From NCBI GenBank assembly GCA_903907175.1, contig CAIVNB010000064.1, positions 1 through 16,679 of the forward strand: a stretch of 16,679 nt of DNA, read 5' to 3'. A program made the position numbers and the translations under genes. Below the pieces are notes generated by a model. That model was not told where the DNA came from. It did not search any database and worked only from the letters and a program-made list of their open reading frames with translations. This stretch comes from an uncultured bacterium (lineage in GTDB: Bacteria > Patescibacteriota > Minisyncoccia > Phycocordibacterales > UBA9973). This document shows, in pieces, positions 1-6,117 of the stretch (positions are counted from its first letter, which is position 1; every line of letters begins with the position of its first letter).

Positions 1-958
1 GGATATAGCAAAAATAAAAGAGCACATTGGAGATGTTTTGATAGAAACAAATTTTACAAATCTAGGAGAAAGAAAAGTAGGTAAGGTTAGAGATGTTTAT
101 GTTGGAAATGAAAGAATAATCCTTGTTTCCACCGATCGTCATTCGTCTTTTGATCGTATTATTGCAAGTGTTCCTTTTAAAGGTGAGGTTTTAAATAAAA
201 TTAGTTTATTTTGGTTTGATAAAACGAAAGACATTATAGAAAATCACGTTATATCTGCGCCTGATCCAAATGTCTTAGTGGCGAGAAATTTGAAGCCACT
301 TCCCATAGAGGCAGTTATACGAGGTTATATCACAGGAGTTACTTCTACATCACTTTGGACCCACTACAATAGTGGTATGCGTGATTTTGGAAATTTTAAA
401 TTACCTGAAGGTTTGAAAAAAAATCAAAAGTTAAATGAACCAGTTTTTACTCCTTCTACAAAATTTGAAAAACACGATAGAACTCTTTCTCCAGATGATA
501 TAGTTAATGAGGGGTTAATGTCGAAAGAAATGATAAAAGAGGTGGAACAAATTGCAAAAGCATTGTTTAAAAGAGGACAAGAAATAGCTCTTGCACAAGG
601 ATTAATATTAGTTGATACAAAATATGAATTTGGATTAAGTAAAGAAGGGAAGTTAGTTTTGATAGATGAAATACATACGCCAGACTCATCAAGATACTGG
701 AAAGCTGGGAGCTATGAAGAGCGTTTCAACAAAGGGGAAGAGCCAGAGTATTTTGACAAAGAATTTTTGCGATTATGGTTTAAAGATAATTGTGATCCAT
801 ACAATGACTTAATGCTACCAGAAGCACCAGTTGAACTTGTCGCGGAGCTATCTCGTAAATATATCGAAATATATGAAATGATTACGGGAAAAGATTTTGA
901 TCACGATTTCAGTGTACCAATCAAAGAAAGAATAACTAAAAATCTTTCTGCAATTTAG
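1..958 (+). CDS. purC: SAICAR synthase PurC, 5' end cut by window edge
   Basis: Phosphoribosylaminoimidazole-succinocarboxamide synthase joins aspartate to CAIR, using ATP, in de novo purine synthesis (cytoplasmic). Counting from the TTG at 38 as residue 1, visible motifs are GKVRDVY (15-21), STDRHSSFDR (31-40), VIRGYITG (93-100), FTPSTKFEKHD (137-147), VDTKYEFGL (192-200) and IDEIHTPDSSRYW (209-221). The TTG at 38 could serve as a start and has GGAG at 29-32, but the frame stays open to base 2 and reads DIAKIKEHIGDVL before IETNF. This looks like the usual N-terminal helix of the family, so I treat TTG as an internal Leu; an ATG ending at base 1 would fit. The C-terminal half resembles plant PUR7 more than the short E. 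coli type. It ends in TAG and overlaps the convergent miaA 3' end by 23 bp. No other purine gene is visible, so operon context is unknown. Confidence 0.93.
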   Translation, partial: DIAKIKEHIGDVLIETNFTNLGERKVGKVRDVYVGNERIILVSTDRHSSFDRIIASVPFKGEVLNKISLFWFDKTKDIIENHVISAPDPNVLVARNLKPLPIEAVIRGYITGVTSTSLWTHYNSGMRDFGNFKLPEGLKKNQKLNEPVFTPSTKFEKHDRTLSPDDIVNEGLMSKEMIKEVEQIAKALFKRGQEIALAQGLILVDTKYEFGLSKEGKLVLIDEIHTPDSSRYWKAGSYEERFNKGEEPEYFDKEFLRLWFKDNCDPYNDLMLPEAPVELVAELSRKYIEIYEMITGKDFDHDFSVPIKERITKNLSAI

Positions 959-1811
959 ATAAAACTTCTTTTTCTAAATTTTTTCTTGAAATATCAAACC
1001 AAACAATATCTTTGTCTCGTTTGAACCAAGTCATTTGACGTTTTGCATATTTAAAAGTTTCAAAGATAACTTTTTCTTCCGTAGGGTTGTCATATTCAAA
1101 GCCAAATTCCCTGAGTCTTTTGCCAGAAATACCCTTATTTTTCAAGGTTTTTATCTCTTTTAATAAACCAGCCTTAAACATTTTTTTAACTCTTTTCTCT
1201 ATTTTTTCTTTTAAGAAAATATCTTGTGTAAAGAGTCCAATTTTTATAAATTGGTAGGGAAGTGGCCTTTTTTTTATTTTAGGAACTTTACCAATAGCTT
1301 TTACGATTTCAATTGCTCTAATTAATCTTACTTTATTTTTCTGCTCATTTTTTTCTTTAATATTGTTTGCACGATTCCTGTCTATTTTTGTGAGTATTTT
1401 AAAAAGTTCCTCTTCGGATTTTTCTTCTAATATTTTTCTAAGTTTTTTATTTGGTGGCACTTCAGGGAAAATAATACCTTTTGTTATTGCATCAATATAA
1501 AAACCAGTACCTCCACAAATTATTGGGATTTTACCCCTAGTTATTATTTCTTGTATTTTTTCTTCGGCTAGTTTTTTATATAAAGCTACGGTAAATTTTT
1601 TCTTTGGACTTGCAACATTAAGTAAATAGTGAGGAATGCCACGCATTTCTTTTTTAGTTATTTTTCCAGAACCAATATCAAGTCCAGTATAAACTTGTCT
1701 AGAATCAGCTGAGATAATTTCTCCGTTAAATTTTTTGGCAATTCTAATAGCTAAGTTGCTTTTCCCAGTTGCAGTTTGACCAAGTATTACGATAACTTTA
1801 TCTTTTTTCAT
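936..1811 (-). CDS. miaA: tRNA dimethylallyltransferase MiaA
   Basis: Transfers a dimethylallyl group to N6 of A37 in tRNAs that read UNN codons. The 291-residue length is typical, if slightly short. Visible: P-loop GQTATGKS (11-18), ISADSRQVYTGLDIGSGK (33-50) with the general-base Asp at 36, GGTGFY (100-105), and a C-terminal KRQMTWFKRD (257-266) typical of the family. Its ATG shares its A with the TAA of the upstream murA-like gene (a TAATG junction), so translation is probably coupled and both are on one minus-strand message. No Shine-Dalgarno sequence precedes the ATG. The tail overlaps the convergent purC by 23 bp. The tRNA-Leu(CAA) encoded upstream decodes UUG and is the kind of tRNA MiaA modifies; that link is inference only. 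Confidence 0.95.
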   Translation of the reverse strand: MKKDKVIVILGQTATGKSNLAIRIAKKFNGEIISADSRQVYTGLDIGSGKITKKEMRGIPHYLLNVASPKKKFTVALYKKLAEEKIQEIITRGKIPIICGGTGFYIDAITKGIIFPEVPPNKKLRKILEEKSEEELFKILTKIDRNRANNIKEKNEQKNKVRLIRAIEIVKAIGKVPKIKKRPLPYQFIKIGLFTQDIFLKEKIEKRVKKMFKAGLLKEIKTLKNKGISGKRLREFGFEYDNPTEEKVIFETFKYAKRQMTWFKRDKDIVWFDISRKNLEKEVLSKLQKDF

Positions 1812-3319
1812 TATTTCAAAATTTTTATATCTGCACCAATTGAGTTTAATCGTTCAGCAATTTCTTCATATCCTCGATTAATCATGTATACATTGCGTAA
1901 AATTGAGGTTCCTGATGCGGCAAGCATGGAAATTAGGATTACCATAGATGGACGAAGAGCTGGTGGGCAAACAACTTGAGCAGGTTTTAAAGGTGTACCA
2001 CCTTGAATATAGACACGATGTGGGTCTGCTAGAGTTATATCTGCACCTAAGCGGTTTAATTCTGTAAAATATATTGCGCGATTTTCATAATACCAATCAT
2101 GAATCATTGTTTGGCCCTTAGCTTTTATTGCGATTGGAACAAAAAAGGGAAGATTATCTATGTTTATCCCTGGATAAATATTTGCGTGGATTTTGTCATG
2201 TAAAGCTTTTAGTTTACTAGGGAAGATTTCTATGTCAGCAAGTTTTGTTCGGCCATTGTATGAAAAATATCTTTTTAAGATTTTATATTTTAAGCCCATT
2301 CTTCTTAATTTTTCAAGTTCGAGAGAAAGGAAATCTATTGGTGATCGGGTGATAGTAAGTCTTGAATCAGTGATAACTCCGGCGGAAATAAACATCATTG
2401 ATTCTATTGGATCTTCACTATTCGAATATTCAATATTAGTATTTATTTCTTTCACTCCGTGAATGGTTAAAGTGGAAGTACCAATTCCTTCTATTTTAAT
2501 ACCAAGAGTTTCTAAAAAGAAACATATTTCTTGAACCATATAATTATTACTCATAAAACTAATGGTAGTTTTGCCTGGAATTAAAGCGGCGGCGAATAGA
2601 ACATTTTCACAAGCGGTTTCGCCTGTTTCATACATTACGATATTTTTTGCTGGTTTTAATTTTTTGAAACTTACATCATAGCTTGTGTTTGTTGTCTTTA
2701 CTTTTATTCCTAATTCTTCTAGTGCATAAGTGTGAGCAGCAATGGTTCGTTTTCCGAGATTACATCCTTGCGCATGTGGCAGGGAAAAAGATTTTAATAC
2801 ATGAATCAAAGGACCCATCAACATTACAATAGAACGAGTTTTAATCGCAGACGGAACATTTATATTTTCTAGGCTAAATTTTTTAGGTGGAATAATCACT
2901 ACACTGTTTTGGCTAATCCATTTGATTGAAACCCCAATGCTTTCAATGATTTCTATAACCCGATAAACTTCTTCAATACGAGCAATACCGTGTAGTGTCG
3001 TTGTACCTCTATTTAATAGGGAAGCACACAAAAGCCCCACAGATCCATTTTTTGAAAAGTTTGTTTTTATTGTGCCACTTAATTTTTTACCACCTTTTAC
3101 TTCAAAATCTATTGAGTCATTTATGCAGACAAGCTTGTGGTTTAATACAGTACTTATTTTTGATAAAATTTCAGTCGAAAAATTCTGTTCGCCTTTTTCC
3201 ATTCGAGCAACGGCGGATTGTGAAGTAGATAATGCTTTTGCAAAATCATCTTGTGTCATACCACGTTGTTCTCTTAAATTTTTAATAAATTCTCCAATTT
3301 GTTTTTGTTGTGTTTTCAT
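1811..3319 (-). CDS. murA: XRE helix-turn-helix fused to MurA (UDP-GlcNAc enolpyruvyl transferase)
   Basis: 502 residues, against about 420 for ordinary MurA. The extra length is mostly an N-terminal Cro/XRE domain (about 7-62) whose HTH core is TQDDFAKALSTSQSAVARMEKG (22-43, helices near 22-30 and 33-42). The MurA fold starts near 71. Family active-site positions can be matched: SKNG with Lys90-Asn91 (E. coli K22-N23), the PEP-attacking Cys186 in GCNLGKR (C115) with Arg191 (R120), Asp388 (D305), Arg456 (R371) and Arg482 in NRGYE (R397). The spacings agree with E. coli MurA, so it is predicted to be catalytically competent in the first committed step of peptidoglycan synthesis. An ordinary MurA has no DNA-binding domain. 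The ATG at 3319 has no Shine-Dalgarno sequence and lies 6 bases after a -10 hexamer, so the mRNA is probably leaderless. A palindrome sits in the promoter. Co-transcribed with miaA. Alternative: the HTH only contributes dimerisation. Confidence 0.92.
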   Translation of the reverse strand: MKTQQKQIGEFIKNLREQRGMTQDDFAKALSTSQSAVARMEKGEQNFSTEILSKISTVLNHKLVCINDSIDFEVKGGKKLSGTIKTNFSKNGSVGLLCASLLNRGTTTLHGIARIEEVYRVIEIIESIGVSIKWISQNSVVIIPPKKFSLENINVPSAIKTRSIVMLMGPLIHVLKSFSLPHAQGCNLGKRTIAAHTYALEELGIKVKTTNTSYDVSFKKLKPAKNIVMYETGETACENVLFAAALIPGKTTISFMSNNYMVQEICFFLETLGIKIEGIGTSTLTIHGVKEINTNIEYSNSEDPIESMMFISAGVITDSRLTITRSPIDFLSLELEKLRRMGLKYKILKRYFSYNGRTKLADIEIFPSKLKALHDKIHANIYPGINIDNLPFFVPIAIKAKGQTMIHDWYYENRAIYFTELNRLGADITLADPHRVYIQGGTPLKPAQVVCPPALRPSMVILISMLAASGTSILRNVYMINRGYEEIAERLNSIGADIKILK

Positions 3320-3325
3320 TTATAT

Positions 3326-3353
3326 ATAATATATCACATATGATATATTGCAA
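3326..3353 (-). promoter_or_regulatory. murA-miaA promoter
   Basis: On the minus strand, TTGCAA (3353-3348) is a 4/6 match to -35. After a 16-base spacer comes TATTAT (3331-3326), a 5/6 match to -10. Six bases separate the -10 from the ATG at 3319, so transcription would start at or next to the A of the start codon (leaderless). The spacer is largely filled by the inverted repeat at 3328-3349. Confidence 0.55.
3328..3349. promoter_or_regulatory. Perfect inverted repeat, candidate operator for the HTH-MurA protein
   Basis: Arms AATATATCA (3328-3336) and TGATATATT (3341-3349) are exact reverse complements, separated by CATA. The 22 bp element overlaps the end of the -35, the whole spacer and the first bases of the -10 of the murA promoter. 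That is where XRE-family dimers usually repress. The gene it controls encodes an XRE domain, so autoregulation is the simplest reading. Caution: the region is very AT-rich, but nine matching pairs including two C:G pairs at equal depth are unlikely to be only composition. Confidence 0.5.
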
Positions 3354-3371
3354 GTCTATCTGTGGAAAACT

Positions 3372-3397
3372 AAAAACCCATATTTACACAGGTTTTT
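3372..3397 (-). terminator. Possible weak terminator after tRNA-Leu
   Basis: Read on the minus strand, just beyond the tRNA 3' end: AAAAACC, a 12-base loop, then GGTTTTT followed by AGTTTTCC. The 7 bp stem has only two G:C pairs, so it would be weak. It separates the tRNA transcript from the murA promoter further downstream. Confidence 0.35.
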
Positions 3398-3405
3398 GTT
3401 GACTG

Positions 3406-3489
3406 TGCCCGGGGAGAGAATCGAACTCTCATGATGTTGCCATCAATAGATTTTGAGTCTATCGCGTCTACCAATTCCGCCACCCGGGC
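3406..3489 (-). tRNA. tRNA-Leu (anticodon CAA)
   Basis: The minus strand folds into a class II tRNA. Acceptor GCCCGGG (3489-3483) pairs with CCCGGGC (3413-3407), and A is the discriminator at 3406. The D arm TGGCGGAATTGGTAGACGC is typical of tRNA-Leu. Anticodon stem ATAGA/TCTAT encloses loop CTCAAAA, giving anticodon CAA (codon UUG). The long variable arm is TGATG-GCAA-CATCA. T arm is GAGAG-TTCGATT-CTCTC. The bases after the discriminator are CAG, so CCA is not encoded and must be added by a nucleotidyltransferase. No intron. Confidence 0.97.
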
Positions 3490-3506
3490 TTTTATGGGCA
3501 ATTCAC

Positions 3507-3524
3507 ACATTTTACACAAAATGT
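3507..3524. repeat. Short perfect inverted repeat upstream of tRNA-Leu and parB
   Basis: ACATTTT (3507-3513), four bases ACAC, then AAAATGT (3518-3524): 7+7 bp with a 4-base gap. It overlaps the likely tRNA -10 (TAAAAT, 3514-3509) and lies about 15 bp upstream of the parB -35. It has the same arm-gap-arm geometry as the murA palindrome but a different sequence. It may be an operator or chance in AT-rich DNA. It does not match the parS consensus. Confidence 0.35.
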
Positions 3525-3537
3525 ACATAAAAATCAA
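3509..3537 (-). promoter_or_regulatory. tRNA-Leu promoter
   Basis: Minus strand: TTGATT (3537-3532), a 17-base spacer, TAAAAT (3514-3509). Start of transcription would fall near 3502, about 13 bases before the mature tRNA 5' end at 3489, leaving a short leader for RNase P. It is back to back with the parB promoter. Confidence 0.5.
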
Positions 3538-3538
3538 T

Positions 3539-3567
3539 TTAATAAAATATTTCTAATATGTTAGAAT
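3539..3567 (+). promoter_or_regulatory. parB promoter, leaderless type
   Basis: TTAATA (3539-3544, 4/6), 17-base spacer, TAGAAT (3562-3567, 5/6), then six bases and the ATG at 3574. There is no Shine-Dalgarno sequence and no room for a 5' UTR. Confidence 0.5.
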
Positions 3568-3573
3568 AGTTTT

Positions 3574-4602
3574 ATGTCTAATTTATATTCCAATTCAATT
3601 TTCTGGATTGATACTGATAAAATCAAACCAAACCCTTATCAACCAAGACGAGAGTTTGACGCTGCTCGACTCGCTGATTTAGCTGAATCAATAAAACAAT
3701 ATGGCGTATTACAGCCTCTAACTGTTTCTCGTATAGAAATTGTAAAAGAAGATGGGGGACTTGTGACAGAATATGAGCTTATTGCAGGAGAACGAAGATT
3801 GAGAGCAGCAATATTGGCGCGTGTTGCTCAAGTTCCAGCAATAATTCGAGAAGGAGATACTTCTATGATGAAATTAGAGCTCGCCATTATTGAGAATTTA
3901 CAACGTGAAGATTTGAATGCGGTAGATCGAGCTCGAGCCTTTTTCCAATTAGTAAATGAGTTTAAATTCACTCACAATGAAGTTGCAAAAAAAATGGGTA
4001 GAAGTAGAGAATATGTTTCAAATTCTCTACGTATTTTATCTCTTCCAGAAGAAATTCTAAATGGATTATCTGAAGGTAAAATAACTGAAGGGCATACTCG
4101 TCCGATTCTTATGCTTGCAGACCACCCCGAAGAACAGCTCGTATTGTTTAAAGAAATTTTGTATAAAAAAATAACAGTTCGGGAAGCAGAAAGGCTAGCA
4201 AGGAAAATCGCATATGATCGTGTCCGTAAGAAAGAATTTATGCCTGATCCAGAACTTGTAGAACTCGAAGAAGAATTTCAAGATAAACTTGGGACTAGAG
4301 TTCATATTGATCGTAAAGAAACTGGTGGGCAAATTAAAATTGATTTCTTTTCAAATGAAGACTTACGTACTATTTTGGAAATGATAAGTCAGACAGATGT
4401 GGCAAAAGACCCGACCGATATGCTTGAACACCATATTGCGAAAAATAGTATTGCAAATGAAAACAAAGAAGAGATTTTATCCCCAGGAGGGATTGAAAAC
4501 ATCAAAGAAGCTAATAATGAAGTACCAGTAGATGATAGAACTGGAGACGAAATAAAAGAAGATGATACAAATCTATACGATATCTCAAAATTTAGTGTTT
4601 AA
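3574..4602 (+). CDS. parB: ParB/Spo0J-family chromosome segregation protein
   Basis: 342 residues. ParB is a CTP-dependent clamp that loads at parS and, with ParA, moves origins apart. Visible: N-terminal ParB/Sulfiredoxin fold with IKPNPYQPRREFD (17-29) and the CTP-binding GERRLRAA (72-79), ENLQREDLNAVDRARAF (107-123), an HTH region with EVAKKMGRSREYVSNSLRIL (about 136-155), and a C-terminal dimerisation segment with LEEEFQDKLGTRVHI and SNEDLRTILEM (231-270). An acidic tail of about 65 residues follows, which ordinary ParB lacks. No parA lies next to it, and I found no sequence like the parS consensus (TGTTTCACGTGAAACA) in the window. ATG 3574 is supported by the -10 six bases upstream. The gene is convergent with the rel gene, with one base between the stop codons and no terminator. 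Confidence 0.93.
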   Translation: MSNLYSNSIFWIDTDKIKPNPYQPRREFDAARLADLAESIKQYGVLQPLTVSRIEIVKEDGGLVTEYELIAGERRLRAAILARVAQVPAIIREGDTSMMKLELAIIENLQREDLNAVDRARAFFQLVNEFKFTHNEVAKKMGRSREYVSNSLRILSLPEEILNGLSEGKITEGHTRPILMLADHPEEQLVLFKEILYKKITVREAERLARKIAYDRVRKKEFMPDPELVELEEEFQDKLGTRVHIDRKETGGQIKIDFFSNEDLRTILEMISQTDVAKDPTDMLEHHIAKNSIANENKEEILSPGGIENIKEANNEVPVDDRTGDEIKEDDTNLYDISKFSV

Positions 4603-4603
4603 T

Positions 4604-6073
4604 TTAAGATTGTCCGAAGGATTTTAATCTTGATAGTAAACTGTGTTTTTCTAAATAAGTTTTAACGTGTTTTTTTGCGGTAGTAGTTTTTGCATAATCA
4701 AGCCATTTACTTGATGGGTTTGATTCTTTTCTGGTTACTATTTCCACAATGTCTCCATTTTTAAGTTTTGTACCGATTGGTGCTATTTTTAAATTTATTC
4801 GTACACTTGAAATATGATCACCTATATCTGAGTGAATTAAATATGCAAAATCAACGGGGCTCGAATCTTGAGGTAAGTCTATAACATCTCCTTTGGGAGT
4901 AAAAACGAATATTCGATCGCTAAAGAAATCCATCTTCAAATCTTTTATATATTTTTCAGGATTTTCTTCTTGGTGTTTAAGATTTTTTAATTCTTCTATC
5001 CATTCAAACTTTGTTTTATTTTCATTGATTTTTTTATATCCTTTTTCTTTGTACGCAAAATGAGCGGCAATACCAAACTCAGCTTCTGTGTGCATCTCTT
5101 TTGTTCTAATTTGTATTTCAGCTATTCCTCCAGAACCTGTAAAAATGGTTGTATGGATGGATTGATATCCATTAAGTTTTGGTAATGCTATGTAGTCTTT
5201 TATCCTATTCGGTAAAGGGGTCCAAAGAGAATGAATAATCCCAAGTACCCTATAGCATTCTTCTATATTAGCGACAACAACACGAAGTGCAACAATGTCG
5301 TAGATTTTCTCTAAATCCATACCATAATGTAATAATTTTTTATACAAACTATATTTATGTTTTATGCGATAGTCTATTTCAGTGTTTTTTATCTTGCTCT
5401 TTTTTAATTCCTTTTCAAGTTTTTCATGTATTTCTCTAAGATGTTCTTTATATAAGTCTTTTTTTTCATCTAAAATCCTTTCTATTTCTTTATATTCCTT
5501 AGGATAAGCATACGGGAAAGCTGCATCTTCAATATCGCCTTTTAATTTACCCATTCCAAGGCGATTTGCAAGAGGTGCATAAACTTCTATAGACTCTAAG
5601 GCGATTCTACGTCTCTTATCTTCACGAATATACTCTAATGTTTTTAAATTATGTAATCTATCTGCAAATTTTATTATAACTACACGTAGATCATTTGCCA
5701 TTGCAACAAAAAATTTACGCAAACTCTCAACGTGTCTTTCTTGCCCATGATATTTTAATGTTCCTAATTTAGTTACTCCATTTATTAGAAAAACAATATT
5801 TTTCCCGAACTCTCTTTCTAGTTCGTCTTCTTTTATTTTTGTGTCTTCTAATACATCATGCAAAAGTCCTGCAGCTATGGTATCTGCATCCATTCCCAAT
5901 TTGGCAATAGTTTTTGCTGTCTCAAACACATGAACAAAATATGGGTCACCATTTAATCTTTTTTCTCCTTCATGTGCATGTAATGCAAAATTGTACGCTT
6001 TTTCAATAAGCGTAATATCTTTCTTGGTAATTCCAGGACCCATGAATTCAAAAATTTCTTTTACACCTGACAT
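4604..6073 (-). CDS. Bifunctional (p)ppGpp synthetase/hydrolase (Rel/SpoT), short form
   Basis: Makes and degrades the stringent-response alarmones pppGpp and ppGpp. Residues are numbered from the ATG at 6073. Hydrolase HD domain: Arg39, His48, His72-Asp73, Glu76-Asp77, Asp138 and Asn142 match the residues known from S. equisimilis Rel, with the same spacings. Synthetase domain: Arg236 in RIKHKYSLYKK, Asp259 in YDIVALR, RIKDYI (290-295), YQSIHTT (303-309) and Glu319 in EIQIRT. TGS domain: about 387-449. The protein ends at 489, so most of the helical region, the zinc-finger/CC region and the C-terminal ACT/RRM domain of full-length Rel (about 700-750 residues) are missing. An in-frame ATG at 6082 overlaps the -10 TATAAT, so 6073, seven bases after the -10, is the better start. 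Separate transcript from topA. Confidence 0.92.
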   Translation of the reverse strand: MSGVKEIFEFMGPGITKKDITLIEKAYNFALHAHEGEKRLNGDPYFVHVFETAKTIAKLGMDADTIAAGLLHDVLEDTKIKEDELEREFGKNIVFLINGVTKLGTLKYHGQERHVESLRKFFVAMANDLRVVIIKFADRLHNLKTLEYIREDKRRRIALESIEVYAPLANRLGMGKLKGDIEDAAFPYAYPKEYKEIERILDEKKDLYKEHLREIHEKLEKELKKSKIKNTEIDYRIKHKYSLYKKLLHYGMDLEKIYDIVALRVVVANIEECYRVLGIIHSLWTPLPNRIKDYIALPKLNGYQSIHTTIFTGSGGIAEIQIRTKEMHTEAEFGIAAHFAYKEKGYKKINENKTKFEWIEELKNLKHQEENPEKYIKDLKMDFFSDRIFVFTPKGDVIDLPQDSSPVDFAYLIHSDIGDHISSVRINLKIAPIGTKLKNGDIVEIVTRKESNPSSKWLDYAKTTTAKKHVKTYLEKHSLLSRLKSFGQS

Positions 6074-6080
6074 AAAAGTC

Positions 6081-6109
6081 ATTATAGCACTTAGAGAATG
6101 TTTTTTAAA
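6081..6109 (-). promoter_or_regulatory. rel promoter, leaderless type
   Basis: Minus strand: TTTAAA (6109-6104), 17-base spacer, consensus TATAAT (6086-6081), then seven bases and the ATG at 6073. It sits in the 44 bp gap after the topA stop and gives rel its own message. The in-frame ATG at 6082 lies inside the -10 and could not be transcribed from this promoter. Confidence 0.55.
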
Positions 6110-6117
6110 CTAAGATT

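Noticed and set aside
38..40. TTG as the purC start codon
   Set aside because: The frame is open upstream to the window edge and encodes a plausible family N-terminus. The GGAG at 29-32 can be explained by the Gly-Asp codons.
4600..4606. A terminator between the convergent parB and rel genes
   Set aside because: The stops are one base apart and no hairpin with a T run was seen on either strand.
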